A stretch of DNA of 9,777 bases from contig CAZCBD010000108.1 in NCBI GenBank assembly GCA_964496755.1, forward strand, positions 1-9,777, read 5' to 3'. Shown piece after piece: positions 1 through 6,549 of this stretch (position 1 is its first letter; the number at the start of each line of letters is the position of its first letter). This DNA comes from CAZCBD01 sp964496755. GTDB lineage: Bacteria; Bacteroidota; Ignavibacteria; Ignavibacteriales; Melioribacteraceae. Under the pieces are notes generated by a model, which was given only the letters and a program-made list of their open reading frames with translations, searched no databases and was not told the DNA's origin. The translations under genes were made by a program, and so were the position numbers.

Positions 1-847
1 TTATTTCCAATTGTTCCGGTTGTTCATAAACAATATGTTTTTTCTTTTCACCAATTCCGATTTCGCCGTAGTTTATGTGATGTTCCGGTAATTGTTCGGT
101 ATCGGAAAGTAATCTGAAGATTTCTGTTGTACCGGCGTTAAAATCCAAAGCCAAATAGGCGTCGCGTTGGAACATTCGCATTTTTCTCATTTTCTTTTGA
201 GATATTCTGCTTGCTGTTACGTTTGCTACGGCACCGTTTTCAAATTCTAATCTTGCATTTGCAATATCAATATTATCGGAAACAACAGGAACGCCGCTGG
301 CACTTACATTTATAACTTTACTTTTTATTAAGCTTAAAATTATGTCTATGTCGTGAATCATTAAATCTAAAACAACTGCTACATCCGTACCGCGGGGATT
401 AAATTGTGAAAGTCTATCGGATTGAATAAACTTAGGTTCAAGCTTATATTTATTTAATGCAAGTAGTGCCGGATTAAAACGCTCAATATGCCCAACTTGC
501 AATTTAAGATTGTTATTTTCGGCAAGTTCTACCAATTCCTCGGCTTGCTCGATTGTTGAAGTAATAGGCTTTTCTACCATCACGTGTTTCCCTAAAGATA
601 GGGCAGTTTTAGCAAGTTCATAATGAGCAGTTGTGGTAGCCACTATTGATACGGCATCTACTTTTTCCAAAAGTAAATTCAAACTTTCGAACGGAGTAGT
701 TTCAAATTCTTTTGAAATTTCTTTTGCTCTATTAAAGTCTTTATCAAAGACACCTATTAATTCAGCATTCGATAATTGTTTTGAAAGCTTTACGTGAAAT
801 TTGCCTAAATGCCCTGTGCCTATAACACCAATTTTTATTTTTTTCAT
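1..847 (-). CDS. Gfo/Idh/MocA family NAD(P)-dependent oxidoreductase (C-terminus cut by window edge)
   Basis: The reading frame is open from an ATG at 845-847 to base 1, giving 282 residues with no stop, so the C-terminus lies outside the window. A GAGAGA ribosome binding site lies 7 nt before the start (855-860). The N-terminus begins MKKIKIGVIGTGHLGKFH, the GxGxxG dinucleotide-binding loop of a Rossmann fold. The EKPI motif (residues 92-95) holds the family's conserved Lys93. Further on are GHIERFNPA (119-127) and DLMIHDIDIIL (161-171), the latter in the region that usually supplies the active-site histidine. Family members are about 310-350 residues long, so perhaps 30-60 residues are missing. 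These enzymes oxidise or reduce a sugar hydroxyl/keto group using NAD(P). The substrate cannot be read from the sequence. The GHIERFNPA segment recalls sugar-nucleotide 3-dehydrogenases such as GnnA of lipid A synthesis, but that is a weak resemblance from memory. The 80-residue gene lies 57 nt upstream on the same strand and is probably co-transcribed. Confidence 0.9.
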   Translation of the reverse strand, partial: MKKIKIGVIGTGHLGKFHVKLSKQLSNAELIGVFDKDFNRAKEISKEFETTPFESLNLLLEKVDAVSIVATTTAHYELAKTALSLGKHVMVEKPITSTIEQAEELVELAENNNLKLQVGHIERFNPALLALNKYKLEPKFIQSDRLSQFNPRGTDVAVVLDLMIHDIDIILSLIKSKVINVSASGVPVVSDNIDIANARLEFENGAVANVTASRISQKKMRKMRMFQRDAYLALDFNAGTTEIFRLLSDTEQLPEHHINYGEIGIGEKKKHIVYEQPEQLEI

Positions 848-904
848 TAAATATTCTCTCTAAATTTATTAAGTAAAACGAAAGTTTTTTTAAAAAAGTT
901 CCAA

Positions 905-1147
905 CTAAAGGTCAAATATTTCCACACATTTAATTGATTGAAAGGGAATAAATATTCTAACTCTGTGATTTTCGCGGGTGGTTTCTAAAAATAATCCATC
1001 GGAGTAAACGTTTGTTAGCTTACCGGATTTAAAGACAATTTCAAAAAAATCGGGTGATTCTTTTTCAAATTTTCTAACCATTCCATAATTTTCTTTCATA
1101 ATTACATTTAACGTAGAACCAACAAATTCTTGCCAATTCATATTCAT
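905..1147 (-). CDS. Small conserved-looking protein of unknown function, possible Sm/SH3-like beta-barrel
   Basis: This 80-residue protein is not one I recognise. It starts at an ATG with a GGGG box (1153-1156) 5 nt upstream, which favours this start over the in-frame ATG two codons later. It has a short amphipathic N-terminal part (NWQEFVGSTLNVIMKENYGM). After that come alternating hydrophobic strands with a GKL turn, an SDGLFLET turn and an IFIPFQSIKCVEIF end. This strand pattern (glycine turn, 'DGL-x-LE' turn, then 'IP-x-x-SI-x-x-I') resembles Sm-like or SH3-like small barrels, but this is only a pattern impression. It has no signal peptide, no membrane helix and no cysteine pair. It lies between the transporter's terminator and the oxidoreductase gene, with a 57-nt gap to the latter, so the two may form a transcription unit. 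Gene reality is supported by the ribosome binding site, the typical amino-acid composition and the good fit in the gap. Confidence 0.7.
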   Translation of the reverse strand: MNMNWQEFVGSTLNVIMKENYGMVRKFEKESPDFFEIVFKSGKLTNVYSDGLFLETTRENHRVRIFIPFQSIKCVEIFDL

Positions 1148-1182
1148 AATAACCCCATAAATATTGGAAAATATTAAACTTA

Positions 1183-1211
1183 AAAATACCTAAAAAAAAA
1201 ATTATTACCAA
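1183..1211 (-). promoter_or_regulatory. Possible sigma-70-type promoter for the 80-residue gene
   Basis: Read on the minus strand, TTGGTA (1206-1211) and TATTTT (1183-1188) are 17 bp apart, each matching four of six consensus bases. The transcript would start about 30 nt before the ATG at 1147. A promoter is expected here because the transporter's terminator (1231-1260) isolates the downstream genes. AT-rich sequence gives such matches by chance, so this is weak. Confidence 0.22.
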
Positions 1212-1230
1212 TTTTGAATGGAAATGTTTT

Positions 1231-1260
1231 AAATAAAAAAGAGCCGTAATAATACGGCTC
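1231..1260 (-). terminator. Rho-independent terminator of the SLC6-type transporter gene
   Basis: GAGCCGTA (1241-1248) and TACGGCTC (1253-1260) form a perfect 8-bp stem with a 4-nt loop. On the minus strand it is followed by a TTTTTTATTT tract (1231-1240). It lies 23 nt past the transporter's stop codon and in the right direction. Confidence 0.88.
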
Positions 1261-1283
1261 AATAAATTTAGTGTAGCACTGTA

Positions 1284-2654
1284 TTAAAATGATAAAATCC
1301 CTACAGAATTTAAAAATACGATTGCAATAATTATAGGGGCAACATAACGAATTAAGAATTTCCAAATGGTAACTACAAAAGGATTTTTATCAAGAAGTTT
1401 TTCCGATCCTTTTTTCAGATTCAAAACAGCTCCGGCAATACCCCATTTCCAACCGACAAAGATTGCAATTAATAAACCACCGAGAGGAAGCATAATATTA
1501 GAAGATAAGTAATTGAATAAGTCGAAAAAGTTTAAGTCGAATATTTTTACATCTTTCAGCAAGTTAAATGACAAAGCACTAGGAATGCCGAATAAAAATG
1601 CTACGGTTCCAAAAACCAAAACAGCTTTTTTTCTACTCCATTTCTTTTCGTCAACAAAATATGCGGTTATCACTTCAAGAAGCGATACTGCAGATGTAAT
1701 TGCTGCTATGGTAAGTAAAATAAAGAATAGAATGGAAAAGATATACCCGCCGGGCATTTTGGTAAATACAACGGGAAGTGTGTGAAAAATTAAACCTGGC
1801 CCTTGTCCCGGATTTTGTCCGGTAGCAAATACAGTGGTAAATATTGCAACTCCGGCAACAATGGCAATTAGTGTATCTAGAAAAATAATTTCTAATCCTG
1901 AAATTGGAATACTATCTTTTTTTGACATGTAACTGCCGTAGGTTAGCATTGCTCCCATACCGAGGCTTAATGTAAAAAATGCTTGTCCCATTGCTTCAAG
2001 TACGGTTGAAGCTGTTACCTTGGACCAATCGGGTTCAAATAAAAAGGCCAGTCCTTTTTCCGCACCGGGTAAGGTAACACCACGAATTAAAAGAATTATA
2101 AGCAATCCGAACAATAGTGGCATCATTATTTTACACGATTTTTCAATTCCACCTTGAATACCACGATAAACAATTATCATTGACAAAATCATAAATAAAA
2201 AATGAAAGCCAACTATCCAGTAAACATTTTGAACCAACGCATTAAAATGTTCGCCGGCAAAATTAGCACTTGTAAAATCAATAAAAGAACCTCTAATAGC
2301 TTCAATTATATAACCGGTTGACCACCCGGCAACTACGCTATAAAAGGATAATATAATAAAACCTGCCAAAACACCCATGCCGCCAATAGCAGCCCAAAAC
2401 TTTGAATTACTTAATTTTTTGAAAGCACCAACAGGATTTAATTGAGTGGTGCGACCAATTAGTATTTCTGCAATAATAACAGGAAGTCCGATAATCAAAG
2501 TACTTGCCAAATAAATTAAAATAAAAGCGGCTCCACCGTTTTCACCAACAACGTAAGGGAATTTCCAAATATTTCCCAATCCAATTGCAGAACCTGCCGC
2601 GGCAAGAATGAAACCGATTTTTGAGCCCCAATTTTCTCTTGATTCTGAAGACAT
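1284..2654 (-). CDS. Sodium-dependent transporter, neurotransmitter:sodium symporter (SLC6/NSS) family
   Basis: This 456-residue inner-membrane protein probably imports an amino acid or amine with sodium. The ATG start has a GGAG box (2661-2664) 6 nt upstream. Residues 6-40 are the family signature. The unwound helix 1, GSAIGLGNIWKFP (21-33), contains Asn28, the equivalent of the LeuT sodium-site Asn27. Helix 6 carries SLGMGAMLTYGSY (230-242), matching the broken helix that lines the substrate site. GPGLIFHTLP (285-294) is the conserved extracellular loop before helix 8. In helix 8, AAITSAVSLLEV includes Thr320-Ser321, which correspond to the LeuT sodium-2 ligands Thr354-Ser355. The length and the end after one hydrophobic segment (about 430-454) fit an 11-helix bacterial member rather than the 12-helix animal type. 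No biosynthetic or catabolic neighbour suggests the substrate. The gene looks monocistronic, bounded by hairpins at 1241-1260 and 2768-2786. Confidence 0.94.
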   Translation of the reverse strand: MSSESRENWGSKIGFILAAAGSAIGLGNIWKFPYVVGENGGAAFILIYLASTLIIGLPVIIAEILIGRTTQLNPVGAFKKLSNSKFWAAIGGMGVLAGFIILSFYSVVAGWSTGYIIEAIRGSFIDFTSANFAGEHFNALVQNVYWIVGFHFLFMILSMIIVYRGIQGGIEKSCKIMMPLLFGLLIILLIRGVTLPGAEKGLAFLFEPDWSKVTASTVLEAMGQAFFTLSLGMGAMLTYGSYMSKKDSIPISGLEIIFLDTLIAIVAGVAIFTTVFATGQNPGQGPGLIFHTLPVVFTKMPGGYIFSILFFILLTIAAITSAVSLLEVITAYFVDEKKWSRKKAVLVFGTVAFLFGIPSALSFNLLKDVKIFDLNFFDLFNYLSSNIMLPLGGLLIAIFVGWKWGIAGAVLNLKKGSEKLLDKNPFVVTIWKFLIRYVAPIIIAIVFLNSVGILSF

Positions 2655-2761
2655 TTAATTCTCCGCATATTGATTGTTTCAAAACTTTTGCAATATAATA
2701 ATTTGAATTTGAAATATCATAATTAAAGAATTATTTATGTAAAATAATTTAACTTTAAAAT

Positions 2762-2786
2762 AAAAAAGCCGACAAATATTGTCGGC
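2762..2786 (-). terminator. Rho-independent terminator of the chemotaxis receptor gene
   Basis: GCCGACAA (2768-2775) and TTGTCGGC (2779-2786) form an 8-bp stem with a 3-nt loop. On the minus strand it is followed by TTTTTT (2762-2767). It starts 31 nt past the receptor's stop codon. It also isolates the transporter gene, whose promoter must lie between here and 2654. That AT-rich stretch shows no convincing promoter boxes. Confidence 0.88.
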
Positions 2787-2816
2787 AAAATTTATTTAAA
2801 GATAAAAACTTATTCT

Positions 2817-4889
2817 TTAATATTGACTATGTTCTGGTAACTGGCTATGAACCGCATCAATTTTAAATTGATTAACCAGATTTTGTAAGTTTTCGGTTAA
2901 TCTGCTTAAATCTTCGGTAGCTTGTGCAACATGCTGAATACCGGTGGCAGATTCTTGTGCAACATTATTAATTGCTTCGATGCTTTTGCTAATTTGTTCG
3001 GCAGCCGAAGCTTGTTCTTCAGAAGCAGAAGCAACTTGATTAATTACATCAACAACTTCATTGGAAGAAGATATGATATTTTGAAGAGCCTGTCCGGATT
3101 CTTCTGCCAAAGATAAACCGCTTTTAACTTCTTCCGTACCTTGCATAATTGAAGAAACAGCATCATCGGTATCAACTTGGATTTTCTTAATCATGGAAGC
3201 AATTTCATTGGTTGCTTTAGTTGTACGTTCGGCAAGTTTTCTAACTTCGTCTGCCACAACCGCAAAACCACGACCTTGTTCACCGGCACGAGCAGCTTCT
3301 ATTGCCGCATTTAGAGCAAGTAAATTAGTTTGATCGGCAATATCATTAATTACTTGAATAATCTCACCAATTTGATTACTGTTTTTACCTAATTCTTGAA
3401 CGGTTGACGCAGCTTCGGAAACAACCTTTGAAATTCTATTCATTCCTCTTACGGTATTGGACACACTCTCCCCTCCGGAAACAGCAATTTCGCCTGATTT
3501 ACGAGCATTTTCTGCAGCAGCACCTGCATTTTTTGTGGTTTCTATTATGGTAGATGCTACTTGTTCTATAGCACTTGCAACTTCTGTTGTTTGTGCACTT
3601 TGTTCTTGGGCTCCCGCTGCCATTTCTTCTGCGGTTGAAAATATTTCATTACTGGCACTTGCCGTGGCTTGGACTGCTTCGGCAACTTCAAGTATTAATT
3701 TACTTAATGAATCTATTAGATAGTTAGTACTATCTTTCATTTTTTTCATATCACCCTGGTAATTGCCTTCAACTTTTAACGTTAAATCGCCTTGTGCCAT
3801 TGTTGCAAGCACATTAATACTTTCTTCAATGGGCTTAACGATTGCATCTAATGTTTCATTAAAACCTTTAATTAATTCAGCATATGTACCTTCAAATTTA
3901 TTTTGATTTCCTCTGGTTTTAAAATCTCCTTCATGAGAGCTTTTTATCAATTTACTAATTTCATCAACTACGTTAATTAGATTTTCTCTATTTGTGTTGA
4001 ATGAATCAATAGTTTGTTGCGTTTGTTCAAGCATGCCATTAATGGTTTTTGTTAAATCGCCTATTTCATCATTTGTTTTAACTTCAATTTTCTGAAGATT
4101 TTTATCGATTGGCTCGCCTGTATCACCTTTCGATAATTTTTCTAAACCAATTCCCAAGTTTGTAATTCCTTGTTGGCGCAAGTTTTCTGCTAATTTAACG
4201 GCTCCGATTAATGGTGTTGTAATTAATCCGGCCATAAATCGAGCTAAGAATAATGCAATAAAAACTCCAATTGCAATTATTATCAATAAAAATAGTTGAA
4301 CTCTGGATGTACTTTCTTCACCGATTTGTATATTTTTATCAGCTTCTTTTTTTGCTTTCAAGGCAATGTTGTTTAATGCCTGCTTAGCGGCTTTGTAACT
4401 CGAAGCATTATTTACTAAAGATTGATCCAACATCATATTATAAATACCGGGATCACCTGTTTCCATGTAATCTTTTACTAATTTTATATAAGCATTATGG
4501 TCATTTTCCCACTTATTCCATAAGGGTATGAATTTTTCCCAAAGTTGATTTTCTTCTGCATCTCTTCCTAATTTCTCATATTTTGACCAAGCAGTTTTTA
4601 TTGTTAAATTTAATGTGTCCATTTCATTGAAAACAATTTTTCGTTCATCATCCATTAGACTGGGGGAAAGCAGAGTTTTTTCTTTTGCATCAGTTGCTGA
4701 TAAAGATTCACTAATGGTCAATAAAGCTTTAACTTTTGGTAACCCGATCTTTCCTGTCTCTTCTAAAGATTTTGCAATACTTTTTGCTCCAAAATAACCC
4801 GTTAAACCATTAATGGCAGCAAAAACAACTAAGATCATAAAAGCAACAATTAACTTATTAGATATTTTTAAATTATAGAACCAGCGCAT
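2817..4889 (-). CDS. Methyl-accepting chemotaxis protein with four-helix sensor and several HAMP units
   Basis: This 690-residue transmembrane receptor would signal to the CheA/CheW kinase complex. The ATG start has an AGAGG box (4896-4900) 6 nt upstream. Helix 1 spans about 13-34. A periplasmic helical domain (35-195) follows, of the four-helix-bundle type by size and helical character. Helix 2 spans about 197-221. A HAMP unit with Pro226 and DEIG (274-277) comes next. It appears to carry an insertion of about ten residues (around NLRQQGITNLGIGLEK). Two more HAMP-like segments follow, at about 302-354 (with EGDF) and 351-400 (with QGDL). The cytoplasmic coiled coil has the highly conserved hairpin tip at 507-556, including ALNAAIEAARAGEQGRGFAV. 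About 20 heptads lie on each side of the tip residue Glu537, suggesting the 40H length class. The C-terminus (HSQLPEHSQY) lacks an NWETF-type CheR tether. No che genes are in view, so this is an orphan receptor here. Its ligand is unknown. Confidence 0.95.
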   Translation of the reverse strand: MRWFYNLKISNKLIVAFMILVVFAAINGLTGYFGAKSIAKSLEETGKIGLPKVKALLTISESLSATDAKEKTLLSPSLMDDERKIVFNEMDTLNLTIKTAWSKYEKLGRDAEENQLWEKFIPLWNKWENDHNAYIKLVKDYMETGDPGIYNMMLDQSLVNNASSYKAAKQALNNIALKAKKEADKNIQIGEESTSRVQLFLLIIIAIGVFIALFLARFMAGLITTPLIGAVKLAENLRQQGITNLGIGLEKLSKGDTGEPIDKNLQKIEVKTNDEIGDLTKTINGMLEQTQQTIDSFNTNRENLINVVDEISKLIKSSHEGDFKTRGNQNKFEGTYAELIKGFNETLDAIVKPIEESINVLATMAQGDLTLKVEGNYQGDMKKMKDSTNYLIDSLSKLILEVAEAVQATASASNEIFSTAEEMAAGAQEQSAQTTEVASAIEQVASTIIETTKNAGAAAENARKSGEIAVSGGESVSNTVRGMNRISKVVSEAASTVQELGKNSNQIGEIIQVINDIADQTNLLALNAAIEAARAGEQGRGFAVVADEVRKLAERTTKATNEIASMIKKIQVDTDDAVSSIMQGTEEVKSGLSLAEESGQALQNIISSSNEVVDVINQVASASEEQASAAEQISKSIEAINNVAQESATGIQHVAQATEDLSRLTENLQNLVNQFKIDAVHSQLPEHSQY

Positions 4890-4939
4890 TTGTAACCTCT
4901 ATATTGAAATGTAATAGCTTAATTTTTTTTTGATTACTA

Positions 4940-4967
4940 ATAATAATACATTAATTAAAATAATCAA
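4940..4967 (-). promoter_or_regulatory. Possible sigma-70-type promoter of the chemotaxis receptor
   Basis: Read on the minus strand, TTGATT (4962-4967) and TATTAT (4940-4945) are 16 bp apart. This would place the RNA start about 40-45 nt before the ATG at 4889. I saw no sigma-28 (TAAA...GCCGATAA) or sigma-54 (TGGC...TTGC) pattern in the gap. The gap (4890-5041) is very AT-rich, so chance matches are likely. On the plus strand a lone TAGAAT (4995-5000) could be a -10 element for tgt, but it has no good -35. Confidence 0.3.
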
Positions 4968-5027
4968 AATTAAAATTGTTTATTATGTTAAAAATAGAAT
5001 TTTATTTATTTTTGGGTTAAAGTATTT

Positions 5028-5033
5028 AAAGGA
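5028..5033 (+). promoter_or_regulatory. Ribosome binding site that supports the TTG start of tgt
   Basis: AAAGGA lies 8 nt before the TTG codon at 5042. No ATG or GTG fits the frame and the family N-terminus as well. The next in-frame Met is deep inside the conserved fold (residue 32). Confidence 0.75.
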
Positions 5034-5041
5034 AAAAGAAT

Positions 5042-6181
5042 TTGATTGTAAAAAATCTTACTAAAGATAGAAATAGTAAAGCAAGAACAGGGGTTATAGA
5101 AACTGATCATGGGGAAATTAAAACTCCCATATTTATGCCGGTAGGAACTCAGGGAACAGTGAAAGCTGTAAATCAGCAGTATTTAGTTGACGAAGTTAAG
5201 GCTCAAATTATTTTAGGAAATACATATCATTTGTACTTAAGACCGGGAACCGACATACTTGAAAAAGCAGGCGGGTTGCATAAATTTATGAATTGGGAAA
5301 AACCCATACTTACCGATAGTGGCGGATTTCAAGTTTATAGTTTGGCAAAATTACGCAAAATGAAAAAAGACGGCGTCGAATTTCAATCTCATCTTGATGG
5401 TTCAAAACATTTTTTTACTCCGGAAAAAGTAATTAATATTCAACGAAGTATCGGTTCAGATATTTTGATGGTTTTAGATGAATGCACTCCATATCCTTGC
5501 GACTTTGAGTATGCTAAAAAATCTACTGAACTAACTTCAAATTGGGCTGTGTTAAATAAAGAAGCATTTGAAAACACACAACCCCTTTATGGATATAAAC
5601 AATTTCAATTTGGAATTGTGCAAGGTAGTGTTTATAAAGAATTACGTGAAAAATCCGCAAAGGATTTACTTAAACTTGATTTTGACGGATATGCTATAGG
5701 AGGTTTGGCAGTTGGCGAACCGGCCGAAATAATGTATGATTTGGTTGATTTTACAACGGATTTTTTACCGGAAAATAAACCTAGATATCTAATGGGTGTT
5801 GGCAAACCGGAAAATATTTTGGAAGCAATTGAACGTGGAATTGATATGTTCGATTGCGTAATGCCTACAAGAAATGCGAGAAATGCGGCATTATTTACTT
5901 GGAACGGCGTTTTAACAATGCGTAATGCAATGTATAAGGATGATTTTAAACCGGTAGATGAAAACTGCGGATGTTATACTTGCAGAAATTTTTCGAGAGC
6001 ATATTTAAGGCACCTTTTTATCGCAAACGAAATTCTTGCATTGGAATTAGCTTCAATTCACAATCTTGCTTTCTATTTACAATTAGTAACCGAAGCTAGA
6101 AAACATATTTTAGAAGGAAATTTCGTAAATTGGAAAGATAAAATAATTAAGAAATTATCAATTAACATAAATACACTATAG
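5042..6181 (+). CDS. tgt: tRNA-guanine transglycosylase (queuine tRNA-ribosyltransferase)
   Basis: Tgt swaps guanine for the queuosine precursor preQ1 at wobble position 34 of tRNAs with GUN anticodons, in the cytoplasm. The protein is 379 residues, the normal bacterial length. DSGGFQ (92-97) contains the general acid/base Asp92 (Zymomonas Asp102). LDECTP contains Asp146 (Zymomonas Asp156), and GIVQGS and GLAVGE form the base-binding pocket. FDCVMPTRNAR contains the nucleophile Asp271 (Zymomonas Asp280). The zinc site is Cys309, Cys311, Cys314 and His340, with the same spacing as in Zymomonas (CxCx2C then 26 residues to His). All key residues are present, so the enzyme should be active. The start is TTG, supported by an AAAGGA box. 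The stop (TAG, 6179-6181) overlaps the ribosome binding site of yajC, so the two are translationally linked. queA, often next to tgt, is not upstream here; a divergent receptor gene is. Confidence 0.98.
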   Translation: MIVKNLTKDRNSKARTGVIETDHGEIKTPIFMPVGTQGTVKAVNQQYLVDEVKAQIILGNTYHLYLRPGTDILEKAGGLHKFMNWEKPILTDSGGFQVYSLAKLRKMKKDGVEFQSHLDGSKHFFTPEKVINIQRSIGSDILMVLDECTPYPCDFEYAKKSTELTSNWAVLNKEAFENTQPLYGYKQFQFGIVQGSVYKELREKSAKDLLKLDFDGYAIGGLAVGEPAEIMYDLVDFTTDFLPENKPRYLMGVGKPENILEAIERGIDMFDCVMPTRNARNAALFTWNGVLTMRNAMYKDDFKPVDENCGCYTCRNFSRAYLRHLFIANEILALELASIHNLAFYLQLVTEARKHILEGNFVNWKDKIIKKLSININTL

Positions 6182-6189
6182 GAGAAAAA

Positions 6190-6495
6190 ATGGAATTTTT
6201 ATTTGCAATGGCACCGCAACAAGGACAAGCTGGCGGCGGTAGTATGACGAGTACGCTGATAATGTTTGGTTTGATGGGATTGATTTTTTATTTTATGATT
6301 ATTCGTCCGCAAAGTAAACGTCAAAAGGAAAAAGCTAAAATGCTTTCCGAGCTAAAAAAAGGTGATAAAGTTATTACAAGTGGGGGAATACATGCTACTG
6401 TTGCGGGTCTTGACGAAAAAACAATTTTAATTGACATTGGCAATAATGTTAAAATGACTGTTGATAGACAATCAGTAAATGTTGTTAAAGAATAA
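6190..6495 (+). CDS. yajC: Preprotein translocase subunit YajC
   Basis: YajC is the small inner-membrane partner of the SecDF accessory complex of the Sec translocon. The protein is 101 residues, typical for the family. A glycine/glutamine-rich N-terminal tail is followed by one membrane helix (about 21-38). The family signature FYFMIIRPQSKRQKE then leads into a cytoplasmic domain with LKKGDKVITSGGIHATV and a strand-rich end. The ATG has an AGGAG box (6180-6184) 5 nt upstream, overlapping the tgt stop codon. The tgt-yajC order is common in bacteria, usually followed by secD and secF. Here a terminator follows and secDF are absent, so the remaining Sec accessory genes must be elsewhere. Confidence 0.96.
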   Translation: MEFLFAMAPQQGQAGGGSMTSTLIMFGLMGLIFYFMIIRPQSKRQKEKAKMLSELKKGDKVITSGGIHATVAGLDEKTILIDIGNNVKMTVDRQSVNVVKE

Positions 6496-6500
6496 TTTTT

Positions 6501-6525
6501 AAGAGGCTTTAAAAAAGCCTCTTTT
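6501..6525 (+). terminator. Rho-independent terminator after yajC
   Basis: AAGAGGCTTT (6501-6510) and AAAGCCTCTT (6514-6523) form a 10-bp stem with a 3-nt AAA loop. It is followed by a T-rich but interrupted tail (TTTTCATTT, 6522-6530). It begins 5 nt past the yajC stop and ends 24 nt before the next gene's start, so it may terminate only partly. The poor U-tract fits attenuation rather than a complete stop. Confidence 0.82.
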
Positions 6526-6536
6526 CATTTAACAGT

Positions 6537-6544
6537 GAGAGGGG
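6537..6544 (+). promoter_or_regulatory. Ribosome binding site fixing the nfeD start at 6550
   Basis: GAGAGGGG lies 5 nt before the ATG at 6550. A GTG at 6535 is in frame, but it immediately precedes and partly overlaps this box. It would also put five charged or polar residues in front of a good signal peptide, so ATG 6550 is preferred. Confidence 0.8.
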
Positions 6545-6549
6545 TTAAA

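Noticed and set aside
1..3. TTA at the very first bases, a possible stop codon (TAA on the minus strand) for the oxidoreductase
   Set aside because: Counting codons from the ATG at 845-847 puts the last full codon at 2-4, so this TAA is out of frame; the gene runs off the edge.
1160..1175. AATATT-GGAA-AATATT inverted repeat upstream of the 80-residue gene, possible operator
   Set aside because: AATATT is itself palindromic and common in such AT-rich DNA; there is no second copy or other support.
1192..1201. Run of ten A residues (T on the minus strand), possible slippage or phase-variation tract
   Set aside because: It lies in a non-coding gap within the possible promoter spacer; length change could affect expression, but A/T runs are frequent in this genome and nothing else points to switching.
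3457..3723. Open plus-strand frame opposite the chemotaxis receptor (similar frames lie opposite the transporter, nfeD and tgt-side genes)
   Set aside because: It is an antisense shadow of a strongly conserved coding region, with low-complexity translation and no ribosome binding site.
6535..6549. GTG codon as an upstream start for the NfeD protein
   Set aside because: It immediately precedes and partly overlaps the GAGAGGGG ribosome binding site and has no site of its own, while ATG 6550 gives perfect spacing and a normal signal peptide.
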